Shown: piece by piece, positions 11,261 through 22,658 of the stretch
How positions within the stretch are numbered: position 1 is the stretch's first letter
Layout of the letters: every line of letters begins with the position of its first letter
Assembly (NCBI GenBank): GCA_033065855.1
Contig: JAVXUO010000415.1
Coordinates: 585,501 to 649,500, forward strand
DNA: 64,000 nt
Direction: 5' to 3'
Source of the DNA: Escallonia rubra
Taxonomy: Eukaryota > Streptophyta > Magnoliopsida > Escalloniales > Escalloniaceae
Program-made: the position numbers and the translations under genes
Notes under the pieces: model-generated
What the model was told of the DNA's origin: nothing
Database searches by the model: none
The model's input: the letters and a program-made list of their open reading frames with translations, nothing else

Positions 11261-12060
11261 AAATTATAATTTAGTTAAAGATAACATAATAGCAGTCTCA
11301 TGCTAAAAAAAAAATGGCAACATCATTAACTTCTAGCTCTGTTTTTGGTAAGCACTGAATTCTTGTCTTAAACATCTCTTAATAAAAGCTAATGTTTGCA
11401 TTTCATATATCAGCAATATTATGAATAGCATACTGGGAGAACCAAAAAGGAAACGAAACGAAAAGGGCAGGTGAATGAGGTAAGCATATAGATTGGATGC
11501 ATCAGTCCACACTTTTGGTGGAACATTAAGTCCTTTGGACCACCTTGTTTTCAAAACCACAAATGCTTGCCAAGTCTCTAAAGTCTAAGCAGCGCTGCCA
11601 ACTTTGCCTCGTTACCGAGTGCAATAAGAAGCAGTCATGTGGAGAGAAACTAAAGGAAAATAATGTACCAACCTTTTTAATCTTCAAGTAATGAGTCTCG
11701 CAAACAAAACTAGTAGCTCATAAATTCAAACTATATATGAGAAGAAGAAAATACTCGTTTACCTCTAAACGAAGACGAAAAGACTGAATCTTTTACGGTT
11801 TACGGGAGAGAAATTACACGAGGGCATTGACAAATACAAGACTTGAGCAAAGGAAGTTTAGGTAGATTGTGAATTAGCTTAGCTTAAGGCACAGACGTTT
11901 CCTTCTCTGTTTTCCAGCCTTCTCCCGAGGCTCCATTTCAGTTTTCTTCTTTCTTCTTTCTTTTTCCTTTCTCCCCAAATTTTCTAGCTTGTTTTTTTTC
12001 TTTTTTTTTTTCTCCCTTAAGACATTATCCACTTAGTTGTTTATAATATAATCTAATTAC
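11261..12060. other. AT-rich stretch with no gene seen
   Basis: No conserved coding sequence, RNA gene or element end was recognised. It includes a T/C-rich run near 11940-12020. Confidence 0.5.
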
Positions 12061-13443
12061 ATTAGTCATCAGAAGTAGGTGGTGGCTCCATATTAAGACA
12101 ATTTCTCCAAAATTTGACACACATGCATACTTTTCAAAATTTGCAAATTTGCCCCCAAAGTTTTTCAAAATTACAAAATAACCCCAAAAATTTCAAAAAT
12201 TACATTTTTGTCTTAAAATTCTTTTAAACTTCCATACGCTACTAATACCCGAGCATTGCTCAAAATTATCGCCCGTTTATTTTTCGGGTCACGGATGGTT
12301 ATTTTAAATTGCTCTCAAAGTTCGGAATATTACATTATACACTTCTAATTAAGAAACAAAACTACTCAAGAGAAGGATAGAGAATTTTACCTTAATCCTT
12401 ATGTCCAATTGCATGATCCAAGAATTGATTTAATGTCAAAACCAAGAACAATAATCCGCCCGATCAAAAAAACCCTGTTTTCGGACAACCTTAGATGGAT
12501 TTGACTTCTTCTACAAACTTTTAGCTCTTGAAGGGATACACAATTTAGGCTTTTGAATCACTTAATTCGAGTATCGTATGAACATATTAAATCCCAACAA
12601 TGAAAACTTAGAAAAGGAATATATCTGACTAGAAAAACTCTATTTTGAGCCTGAAGATGATCTTGAATGGACTCAATTTCTTCCATAAAGTTGTATTTCT
12701 TGAAAATAAGCATGGTTTAAGCTTTTAAATTGCCCAAATTGGGTATCTTATGAGTTGTTTAGGACTAGTCAAAGTTCTGGTGTGTGCTTGATGCCGGAAG
12801 TCAGGATTTGTACGATTTTTTATCTTTCTCTCTCTTTAGGATTTTTGGCATATTTTCTCTTAGAGAAAGGTTGTAAACTTCAAGGGAGGAAGCCTCTTAA
12901 TTTTGTAGCTCAATGGATCAATTTATAAGGGTCTGGGGCCTGACAAAAATGGTAAACTTGACTTTTTCGTGTCTAATATCTCTGATAGAGCAAAATATTT
13001 GATTTAGATTGCAAATTGAAAAAATTCGACTAACAACTCAGTTTGTCGAAACCTCCAGGTTCACCTTTTAATTACATTAAGATTTTATCCTAACTTTGGG
13101 ACAACAGGTGTCCCGAATTTGGTAAAATTTTCTAAAAAGACATAAGGGATGTACCAATTTTGGGAACAATCCCAAGTCAATCTCTGCACCATGAATCAAT
13201 CCCAAATTAGAAATCAAGTCACAAGATCTTTACCTTAACCTAGGTTATACCTAACCAACTGGACTAAACTCTAACTAGGTTGGACTTGACTAGATTACTT
13301 ATGAGACTGCATTAAATAGATTAAGCCCATTATATATTACTTGGCCTAAGCCCATAACTATAATAAACTTAATTATCAATAAAGCCCAACAAGAAATAAA
13401 TAAGCAAAAAGGATAAAATAAGGCTACAAAATAGGGTGTCTAT
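12060..13443 (-). mobile_element. Probable minus-strand LTR with internal duplication
   Basis: Read on the minus strand, the block opens at about 13443 with TATAGACACCCTATTTTG, close to the TGTAGACACCC-type start that I associate with some plant Ty3/gypsy LTRs. Internally there is a diverged tandem duplication of about 171 bp (compare 12494 and 12665). No coding frame, primer site or target duplication was found, so the family and the inner boundary are uncertain. Confidence 0.35.
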
Positions 13444-14430
13444 AGAGCGCATACAAAGATTTTTCAAGAGCAAGAGATAATTGTTGAATTTCATACCAAT
13501 TAAATTCATAATCAACCAATCACTTCATGACTTTATGAAAAGAAATTTTAAATTTAAACCTAGTGGTCTATCTTGTTGACGCTTATTTTTTACACTTGGG
13601 AGTGATGATCGTTGTCTTTGCGTGCTTATAAATTAAAATTTTCAGTTTCATTGAAATTGATGTCAGACCTAACAGAAATATTTTGGTTTGAAAACTAAAC
13701 ATTCGAGTGATAATTTAAAAGACTACCAAGAAAAGGCCATGACTTTCTTTCTTAGCCAATCCCTGATTCATCGGCATCAAGAAAAATCCTTAAAGCTAAT
13801 AGGGTGTCATAATGATATCAAGACTTTCTCCTGTTCAAAACTCACTTACTATTTCCTAGCATTGACCATTTATCTTGGGGGGGGGGGGGGGGGGGGGGGG
13901 GAAGAAAAGAAGAAAAAGCCCGCTAGACTGAAAACCCTGAAAATGGCAGTATAGGCAAAACTAAGGGCACCAAAAAAACCTTAAAGAATGTAGTTTGCAT
14001 GAGTCTTTCTTGAAATGAGTATTCCCGATGATTAGAGGTCATCGTTTGGCCACCACGTATTATCCTGATTATCCTATGCTAGATTTTTTTACTTACTATC
14101 CCCATGTGCCTAAAAAGGTTAGCCTTCCTTTTCAAAAGCATATAGTTATTACCTTGCGGCAGGTAGTCTCTTTGTGTGTGTTAACTCAGCATAGGATTCC
14201 CAGGAGGACTCGAAGGAAGCTATAATGATGATGATGCTTAGTTTAGATCTAGAGTAGGCCTAGAGTTTTTCAGACATTCGATGTAAGCAAACAATTATAT
14301 TTATGTATCTTGAGTTAGAAATTATTAGTTAACCCCTATGTTAATGTGTAATTTAATTATATGCTCACACACATGCACAGAAAAGAAAGGAGAATAGGAT
14401 TGATATGGCTGAAAAAATTGACATTGAGTT
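13444..14430. other. Unassigned stretch with a 25-bp poly-G run
   Basis: A homopolymer of 25 G lies at 13877-13901. The open frame at 14028-14225 (65 residues) is AT-poor compared with its surroundings, but I recognise no family in it. Nothing else was identified. Confidence 0.5.
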
Positions 14431-14439
14431 GTGTGGTTA

Positions 14440-14760
14440 ACAGGTACAGGGTTTGGCCTAAAAGCAAGCAAAGCCTGTCACTTTTTACGAAAACTGACTA
14501 ATCGGCCGGTTAGTCTGTGGCCAAAAATATTTTTTGAAAAAACGGCCAGTTGGTCTAAACCCAACTCCATTTTTTATGGTAAAACCAGACGCTTGATCGG
14601 AGATAAAAATGAAATTTTCTTGTAAAAATGGCCGGTTCGTGAGAAGAAAATTAAATTTTCTTGAGAAAACTGGACGGTTGATTAGATAGATGGACCATAA
14701 AACATTCATATCAAACGGTAAAACCAGCCAGTATATTCAAAAACCGTCCGTTTATTTTTT
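14440..14760 (+). repeat. Imperfect repeats built on a CGGCCGGTT-like motif
   Basis: Variants such as CGGCCGGTTAG, CGGCCAGTTGG, GGCCGGTTCG, GGACGGTTGA and ACCGTCCGTTT recur about every 50-70 bases, separated by A-rich linkers, just upstream of the DUF7745-like relic. They may be part of its original upstream region or of an unrelated element. Confidence 0.5.
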
Positions 14761-14814
14761 AACAAGATTTTGAATTTTTGACTCCTAACTCTATACAAAT
14801 TAGGGCTCTTTCCC

Positions 14815-14823
14815 TATATATTT
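14815..14823 (+). promoter_or_regulatory. Candidate TATA box of the DUF7745-like relic
   Basis: TATATATTT lies 80 bases upstream of the ATG at 14903, in a C-flanked context (TCCC before it) typical of plant TATA boxes. Whether it is still active is unknown. Confidence 0.45.
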
Positions 14824-14902
14824 ATGACTCATCCCTTCAGAACGACCTTCGAACTTCATCCTCTTTTAAGAATTTCTAACTGTTTTCGAAAACAATCTAA
14901 CG

Positions 14903-15570
14903 ATGTTTGAGCTCCAATTTCGTGCTTTTGTCGATTCCTTCAACAAGATTGAATCTATCCATCTCGATAGACGGTTCAATCTGAAGTCTGTTATGAGTAT
15001 GAGGAGTGTGGTTGTTCATGAAAACATTCTTTGTGCCGCTTATGAGTTCTGTAATATAGATGATCATGTCTCCTGTTTTGGTTTAGACGAACTCTACCCT
15101 ACTTTTGAAGAATTTTATGCTTTGGTGGATATTCTGGTCAATCTGCCGATCACTATTTTGGTCATCCTAGATGGTTACGCTAAAGACCTCAAGACTTTGC
15201 TGAAGGTCAAAAGAAACGTATTAGGTCTTTTATCTGGGGTGAGGTATTCTGCGCTCTCCAATGATAGAGTAGTTTTCTGCTTAATCTACTGGTCGAGATG
15301 AGCGGTATGCCTATGGTCAGTTAGCTGCTCTGTCATTTATGTTTGGTGGCCCAATATTTCACTTTTTCTAGCCCTATGGTGGCTGACGTGAGGCTAGCTA
15401 ACATGTTGATTCAGGTGTCTACCAAAGGCAAAACCCTAATCCCCTTGGTGGTAGCTGAAACGTTGCATGGCATTACCGATGTGCATAAGGACCCCCAAGT
15501 GTTCCTTTTGGGGGTAGCCCCTTGTTACTATATATGTGGCTATTAGATCACATGCGTCTTATAGCCAGAC
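14903..15570 (+). pseudogene. Frameshifted gene resembling the plant DUF7745 / plant-mobile-domain-like group
   Basis: The first 133 codons (14903-15301) include LYPTFEEFYALV, which resembles the N-terminal phrase of this group of plant transposon-linked proteins. After a frameshift near 15295 comes RYAYGQLAALSFMFG. After another near 15345 comes VADVRLANMLIQV, followed by IPLVVAETLHGI. A further shift restores a phrase like LLDHMRLIARHVE before 15570. The order matches what I recall of the family, a helical domain of unknown biochemical role found in genes and mobile elements. The reading frame is broken at least twice, so no protein is made. The relic stops where retrotransposon gag sequence starts (about 15571). 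Confidence 0.55.
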
Positions 15571-17349
15571 ATGTTGAGGTAGGATGATGGTAGAGTTAGG
15601 GAGTCTGTGTTTAACTTTAAATTGCATCGTCCTTCTGAAATGTGTTTGCACGACTCTGATAGTAGTTTACTTGTTATAGTATGGCATGCTCTCTTAGAGC
15701 TGGCACCAGGGGTCGCGAAGACCAAGACAGGGGCCAAAGAGGTCGTAGTGGGGGTCGTACTGGAAATCAAGAGATCCCAGTTAGGGAAGTACCCCATGTA
15801 GAGCAGCAGTAGCCAAACATAGAACCCATGGCTGCAGCTCTAAATACCATGAATCAGATTCTGGCATTCATGGCCCATAATTTAGTTAATCAATAATGGG
15901 GTATACAAACCCTATTCAGCCACGAACTCAGGAGGGTAGGACCCTGAGTGTGAGTTATTCAGTGGACCTTACGGAGGCAGAGGTTGAATAGTTGAGATGG
16001 AAAAGATCTTGTGAGTTATTCAATGCAGTGAAAAGCAGAGGGTGGAGTTTGCAGTGCACAAGTTGGGGGGTGAGGCCGACCAGTGGTGGAAGATGATGGA
16101 GACTGGTATTACTCCTCAACAGAAAGCTGAGATGACTTGGGAATGGTTCAAAGAACTATTCAACTACTGGTATTTCTCTACGAGTTACCGGTGAGCAGAT
16201 GCTGAGAGAGTTTGCTAATGTAACTCATGCGGATCGGGAGAGGTAGATGAGCATGTGATGACGTCTTCACAACTAGTGAGATTTGTGGATCCTAGATGCT
16301 ACCAACAGAGGCCGACAAATGCCAAAAATTTGAGTGGGGACTCAGGCTTGGTTTGAGAGATAGAGTGATCTATGCTCGATTATCAAGCTATATGGAGTGC
16401 GTAGATCTGGCACTTATTGGAACAGTCCAGGTTTGAAAATAAGAAGAAGTTTGAACAGCGGCAAGGTCTCCAGAAGAGTAATAATAGGAGAGTAGAGCTT
16501 CAGAGGCTGATAAGCATCAGCAGCTTTCTTTTGCACCGTGGTAGGGTGCTCAGAGTAAAAGGATGGGGCAAGCTCAAGGAATTAGGTCAGGGTAGAATGT
16601 CGAATTTAGAGGAGCATAGAGCACAGGAGCTAGACCAGATCAGAGTACTAGTTCAGCTTTTCTGGCAGTTATATGTCCTACATGTAGGAGGAGCAATGGT
16701 GGTAAGCCAGGTTATAGACTTATCGGAGGATGTCTTAAGTATGGCAGTGTGGAGCATCAAGTTCAAAATTGTCTTTCAATATGGGAAAACCAATTGGCTT
16801 TTAGACCCGTACCTTTAGCCAGTTTAGCAGCAAGTAGTGCACCACGCCCAGGAGGAGATCAGGGTCATCATGACAAACTCAGCAAGGGCAAAGGCCCAAC
16901 ACATCAGCCACACTCTTTGCTATGTTGGCTCAGGATGCTAAGGCATCCAATGATGTGGTGTCAAGTACACTTCTGATTCATTCCCAAAATGCCCCTATAT
17001 TATTGGATTCTAAAGTGTCATACTCGTTTATAGGATTAACTTTGCATGAAGACTGAGACAGCAAAAACGTCCTCTAGAATATGATATTGCTATAGACTCT
17101 CTTATAGGAGAGTCTTTGGTAGTACTTTTCTCAGACCTAGGGTTGCATATATCGTAGATTTAAGCTGATCACTCATTACTTCAGTAAAGTTATTACTAAG
17201 TGAAATTATTGGACCCTTGACAATGGTTGGTATGAGCAGTACATACTACCAAATAACTAAAGGATATCATGCAATGCTTTTATCCTCATCTATTCGGTAC
17301 CTTAGGGTACATAAATTTTGAGGATGAAACTTTTATAAATGGGAGATAA
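15571..17349 (+). pseudogene. Element A: truncated upstream internal region with Ty3/gypsy gag relic
   Basis: From about 15571 the sequence parallels the second internal region (from about 20242), clearly related but diverged by eye. Across several frames it spells a Retrotrans_gag core near 16010-16250, including LGGEADQWW-like and REQMLREFANV. The downstream gag phrase LRLGLRDRVIYARLSSY lies near 16340-16400. A degenerate zinc-knuckle region follows near 16690-16790. Frameshifts and stops are frequent. Gag would coat the retrotransposon RNA in cytoplasmic particles. No protease core, reverse transcriptase or integrase follows. The segment ends in a purine-rich tract (about 17341-17349) directly before an LTR. 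The 5' LTR expected upstream is missing. Confidence 0.75.
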
Positions 17350-20181
17350 TGTAATACCCCAAAACATGAAGCTAATTTTATTGTAAAAAAAATTACAACT
17401 AATTATTTATTGGAACGTTAGCGCCGAATTGGTGAGCACTATAATTTTTGCGATCTTTAGCGATAATTTTTAAAAATGAGAACTTAGAATTTAACGGTAG
17501 CAGTTATAAGTGATATTGATTGAGGTCTTAGCGACTATAAGCGTAAACGATATTTGTAGAAACCTTTAGTGACGATTTTTATACCTAGCATCGATATATT
17601 TTTAGCAATTTTAGCGACAATATTTGGAAGCGGGGTACAATAAGCAATTAATAAGTTAGATGGATTACTTTAAAAATTAAAACTTAATATATGACTAATT
17701 GATAAATAAAAGATTACAACATCCAAATCTAAATTTATTTTATAAATTATGTCAACTCTCTGACCTTAGGAATGTGAGGGAACAAAAGAGGTCATTAGGG
17801 AAAAAATTTAAATATTAACTAAAGAGTCCACTTGGTTACAACAAGAAAACCAGATACATCGGTTACAAAAAACAAACGGGAGAGAGAGAGAGAAGGCCGA
17901 CAAGGACTCCGGCAAAGTAGCGAAGAATTTCGGTAAGCCTCTTGTAATTTTCTATACCCTTGTGTGTATGTTACTGCATATGTATACAATATGTGTGTGC
18001 ATTGGATTATAGCAATGAGAAAAAAGGTGGGATTCGTGCAAAGGGTAGTAGGGGGAGCTATGTGTGGGTCGGATGGTAAGAGAACCCACTGTCGTGAGGC
18101 AGTGGGTGTAGTGAGTGCAGTGAGTGTGTTGTGTGTCGTTTGTTGTTTGTGTGTTTCAACCCAACTGCGTGTGTGTATGTGTGTGTTGTGGTTTTGTGTG
18201 TGTGTACGAGTATGCTATGTATGTGTTGTGTGTACAAAAGTAGCCATGACAGAAGGGGTACAGCCGTGAAAAATATGTTTGTGTGTGTGTGGGGGCGGGT
18301 TCCCAAGAGAGAAGCTTTGATGGTCTGCGTATGTATTTATGTGATGTGGGTTTAAAGGACAAGAAAAAAAAAATGGAGGGGGGGTGGGGGTTAAGCTGCG
18401 TGAACAGTGCGTGCGTGCGTGGTTGCTTGTGTGAGTGTGAGTGTGAGTGTTCTAGTTTAGTATGGATACATTACAATGAAGTGTAAGGAAGAAGGAGAAA
18501 ATGGATTAATGGGAAATAGGTCTGTCGAATGGGAGTAGTACACTGTGCTTAAACAGTTGTACCACGTGACTGTGGGGCATCTTGTGAAAATATTAAAATA
18601 CTGAAACTTTACAAAAAGTTTCTTAGGGTATTATTAGAATCACTGGTAAAAATTCAGATTTTTTTGAAATGTTTTAGTATTTTTAATAATTTCTACAAAT
18701 TCAGTTATTCTGAAATTCATTTGGAGTCTTTGAAAATTCTTATTAAATTATGAGAAAATTAGAGTAATATTTCTATGACACAAAGATGTTTCACTTTCTG
18801 TTTCGTAAATTCTAAAGTTGACTTGTACAATTATCTATATCGCAATTAAGTTAGCGAAACGAATGATTTTGAAATGATTTCGATACTTTTTAAATCCTAA
18901 AACGAATTCACTTTTAAATTCTAGAGTTTTAGTGTTTTCCTTATATATTGTAAAGATATTATAAAAATGTGCGAGTTTAGTTTGAGCTAGAAGTATCAAT
19001 TACTATTTTTGTGCTTTTTTGGTATTTAAGAAAAATAAATCTTTTTGTAATCTATTAGGATTTATTATGAACTTTGGGGTATCATTATGCCTTAAAGAGT
19101 GTGTGGGGTTTCCGGTTAGGTTGGCCATCCGAGGGATCCGTTTTGACCTAGGCTGTGTTAAGAGTGTTGGAGTGAGCAACATTTAATAAATTAGCATTGG
19201 GTTCATAATTTATCAGGCTAGATTGTATTTTAATAATTAATATGCCAATTTAGGTTAATTCGAGATTTTTGAACAAGTTTGAATAGTAGGGAGAGCATAT
19301 TCTCATTTGTTATCGTTATTCCTTGGACTCTGTTATGATTGAGATGAGTATGTGTTATTGCCTTGAAAACCTTTTGTCGAGCATTAAAACATTCATTGAA
19401 GCTCTTATCGATGCTCATTACTTATTGTCCATCGAGCATTGAATAACATGTTAAGCTATCAATTACTGTCCTTCTGTATTGACAAAAGAGTCTGTGTTGA
19501 TGTGTATTGGAGGGAGTTGGTATGCATTGGAGGAGTTGGTGTATATTGGTGTGGGCTAGTACCTTCATGGACTTGCCAGTGTACATATGTATATGTAGTT
19601 TGTGATAGTGAGCACTGCCTGTGTGACTTTGCTCATCTGTTAGTTACCCTGTGCTCATGTCAATATTTTTCTGAATCTGTTTGCTCTGTATCAAAAAATG
19701 ATTATTTAATATCTTATTGAAAGGGCTGGGTTGAAACTCTTCCCGATATTGTTCTCGAGCAATCTGTATTTTTTTTTTTTTCCTCAGAAAGTCATCAACA
19801 ACTTAAAAATGTGAATCGTTTGGTAATTCATTCACTTGGTTCTTGAGCAACTTTACTAAGCTCTCAAAAGCTCACCCTTATTTGATTCCTTTCTGCAGGC
19901 AAGGATTACCAGTAGACTGCTTGGGATTGGATTTAGAGCCCGAACATGAGAATTAGTATTTAGTTATCATATTGGTCATTAAAACCCCTGCATCGATGAA
20001 CTTAGCTAGTTTATTGTTCAGGTCTAATTGTAGTTTTCCAAGTATGATACACATAGAGTATTACATCACTTAATGGTTTAGCTGCTTTGATAATATTTGA
20101 TCATTGAGTTGTGAGGATAATATTGTCTTTGTGTAAATGATCGAATGAATGGTTAACGCTCCAAAATTTTGGGGTCTTACA
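17350..20181 (+). mobile_element. Element A LTR (2.83 kb)
   Basis: The LTR begins TGTAATACCCC and ends GGGGTCTTACA. It is preceded by a purine-rich tract and followed by a primer-binding-like sequence, so both borders are supported. It contains GA- and GT-rich simple sequence (17880-18450) and no believable gene. The second copy (22659-25423 plus 36312-36354) differs visibly throughout, including indels, so the insertion is old. Upstream internal sequence precedes it, so this LTR sits between two internal regions. Confidence 0.85.
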
Positions 20182-20182
20182 G

Positions 20183-20200
20183 TTGGTATCTAAGCATAGG
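20183..20200 (+). other. Primer-binding site of element A (degenerate initiator-Met tRNA)
   Basis: TTGGTATCTAAGCATAGG starts two bases after the LTR end. The plant initiator-methionine primer site is TGGTATCAGAGC followed by a purine-rich stretch, so two changes have accumulated in its core. Confidence 0.7.
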
Positions 20201-20235
20201 TTTATGATTCTATAGATTTGTACCTAGGCTAATGA

Positions 20236-21690
20236 AAGTGGGGTAGGATGACAATAGAGTTAGGGAGTTTGTGTTTAACTTTAAGTTCCATCGTCCTTCT
20301 GAAATGTGTTTGCACGACTTTGATAGTGGTTTACTTGTTATAATATGGCATGCACTCGTAAAGCTGGCACCAGTGGTCGCGAAACCCAAGCCATGGGCTT
20401 GGAAAGTCGCAATCGGGGTTGTATTGGAGATCAAGAGATCCCAGCTAGGGAAATACCCCATGTAGAGTAGCAGCAGCCAAACCCAGAACCCATAGTTGCA
20501 GCTCTGAATACCATGAATCAGATTCTGCATTCATGGCGCAACATTTGGTTAATCAATAGCAAGGTATACAAACCCAATTCAGCCGCAACTTCATGAGGGT
20601 AGTACCCTGAGTGAGTTCAAGAAGCAGAATGCTTCGAATTTCAGCGGATTAGTGGATCCTACAGAGGCAAAGGGTTGAATAGTTGAGATGGAGAATATCT
20701 TGCAGGTTATTCAATGCAATGAGAAGCAGAGGGTGGAGTTTGTGGTGTACAAGCTGAGGGATGAGGCCGATGGTGGAAACTGGTATGACTCTCCAACTGA
20801 AGGCTGAGATGACTTGGGAACGGTTTAAGGAACAATTCAACAATCAGTACTTCTCTATGAGTTACCGTGAGCAGATGCTAAGGAAGTTTGCCAATGTGAC
20901 TGAGGTGAATCGAGAGACAGTAGATGAGTATGAGATGAGGTTCTCGTAGCTGGCGAGATTTGTTGCTCCTAGATGCTACCAACGGAGGCCGACAAATGCC
21001 AAAAATGTGAGTGGGGAATCAGGGTTGGTTTGAGAGATGGAGTGATCTATGCTCGATTATCAAGCTATGTGGAGTGTGTAGATCTGGCACGTGCTTTAGA
21101 ACAGTCCAGGTCTGCTAACAATAAGAGGTTTTAGCAATGGAAAGGTGGTCAGAAGAGGGATAAACATGAGATTAGAACTTTAGAGGCTAATAAGCGTCAG
21201 CAGCTCTCTTTTGCACCGTAGCAAAGTGCTCATAGTCAAAGGATAGGGCAGGCTCAAGGAATTAGGTCAGAGCAGAGTGTCGAATTCAAAGAAGCACAGA
21301 GCACAGTAGCTAGACCAGATCAGAGTACTAGTTCAGCTTTTCTGGCAGTGATATGTCCTACATGTAGGAGGAGCAATGGTGGTAAGCCATACTACAGACT
21401 TACCGGCGGATGTTTCAAGTGTGGCAGTGTGGAGCATCAGGTTCAAAACTGTCCATCAATGTGGGAGAACCAATCAGATTTTAGTCCCGTACCTATAGCC
21501 AGTTTAGCAACGAGTAGTGCACCACGCCCAGAAGGAGATCAGGATCAGCAGGACAAACTCAGCAAAGGCAAAGGCCCAGCACATCAGCCACACTCTTTGC
21601 TATATTGGCTCGGGATGCTAGGGCATCCAATGATGTGGTGTCAAGTAGACTTCTAGTTCATTCCCTAGATGTCAGTTTATAGTCTTAGCT
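20236..21690 (+). pseudogene. Element A: gag relic with zinc knuckle, no pol
   Basis: The second internal region holds a better-preserved gag. A leader near 20240-20465 is followed by the Retrotrans_gag core at about 20690-20990 (ERFKEQFNNQYFSMSYREQM and MRFS). Then come a gag C-terminal phrase near 21020-21110 and a CCHC zinc knuckle at 21411-21452. A hint of the retropepsin N-terminus follows near 21640, but there is no active-site triad, reverse transcriptase, RNase H or integrase before the 3' LTR. Several stops interrupt the frame. An LTR element with gag alone would depend on a partner's enzymes (TR-GAG-like), or this is a deletion derivative. Confidence 0.8.
21411..21452 (+). other. 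CCHC zinc knuckle of element A gag
   Basis: The frame reads CFKCGSVEHQVQNC, an exact CX2CX4HX4C knuckle. These bind retroelement RNA in the nucleocapsid part of gag. Confidence 0.9.
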
Positions 21691-21883
21691 TTGCATGAAG
21701 ACTGAAATAGCAAAATCGTCCTTTAGAGTCTTATATCACTATAAACTCTCTGATAGGAGAGTCTTTGGTAGTACTTTTCTCAGACCTAGGGTGGCATATA
21801 TCATAGATTTAAGCTGATCACTCATTACTTTAGTAAAGTTATTACTGAGTGAAATTATTGGACCCTTGATGACGGTTGAACAA

Positions 21884-22640
21884 CGGTAAGGTGGCCATAA
21901 GAGGGATAAATAGGAGAGTAGAGCTTCAGAAGCTGATAAGCGTCAACAACACTCTTTTGCACTGCAACAGGGTGCTCAGAGTCAAATAATGGGGCAAGAT
22001 CAAGGAATTAGGTCAGGGCAGAGTGTTGAATTCAGAGAAGCACACAACGCATGAGCTAGACAAGTTCAGAGTACTGGGTCAGCTTTGCTGGCAGTTCTAT
22101 GTCCTACGTGTAGGAGAAGCCATGGTGGTAAGCCATGCTATAGACTTATTGGATGACATTTCAAGTGTGGCAGTGTGGAGCATCAGATTCGAAAATTTTC
22201 GTCACTATGGGAGATCCAATCATCTTTTAGTTCCGTAACTACAGCCAGTTTAGCAAGGAGTAGTGCACCGCGTCCATGAGGAAATCAGGGTCAGTAGAGC
22301 CAGACTGAGCAGGGGCAAAGGACATCAGCCAGACTCTTTGCTATGTCGGCTCAAGATGCTTCAACATCCAATGATGAGTTGTCAGGTATACTTTTGGTTA
22401 ATTTCTATATGCCCATATATTATTTGATTCTGGAGCGTCATACTCGTTTATATGGCTTTGCTTTGCATGACGACTGAGATAGCAAAACAGTCCTTTAGAG
22501 TCTAATATCGCTATAGGCAATCTTATAGGAGAGTCTTTGGTATGAGTAGTACGTATTACCTGACAACCAGAAGATAGCATGCAACACTTTTATTCTCATC
22601 TATTCGGTATCTTAGGTACATAAATTCCTTGGACAAAATG
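21884..22640 (+). repeat. Second copy of the gag C-terminal / 3' internal segment of element A
   Basis: This segment repeats about 21140-21880 in direct orientation with many substitutions, including the zinc-knuckle neighbourhood, where the cysteines are lost. The internal region therefore carries an internal duplication just before the 3' LTR. Confidence 0.75.
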
Positions 22641-22645
22641 TTTAT

Positions 22646-22658
22646 AAGTGGGGGAGAA
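22646..22658 (+). other. Polypurine tract of element A
   Basis: AAGTGGGGGAGAA lies immediately before the 3' LTR start, the expected position for plus-strand priming. Confidence 0.8.

Noticed and set aside
13877..13901. 25-bp poly-G run (also 17 C at 45234-45250)
   Set aside because: Homopolymers of this length are often sequencing or assembly artefacts and carry no interpretable signal here.
17964..18486. Cysteine/valine-rich frames in the element-A LTR
   Set aside because: Translated GTGTGT simple sequence.
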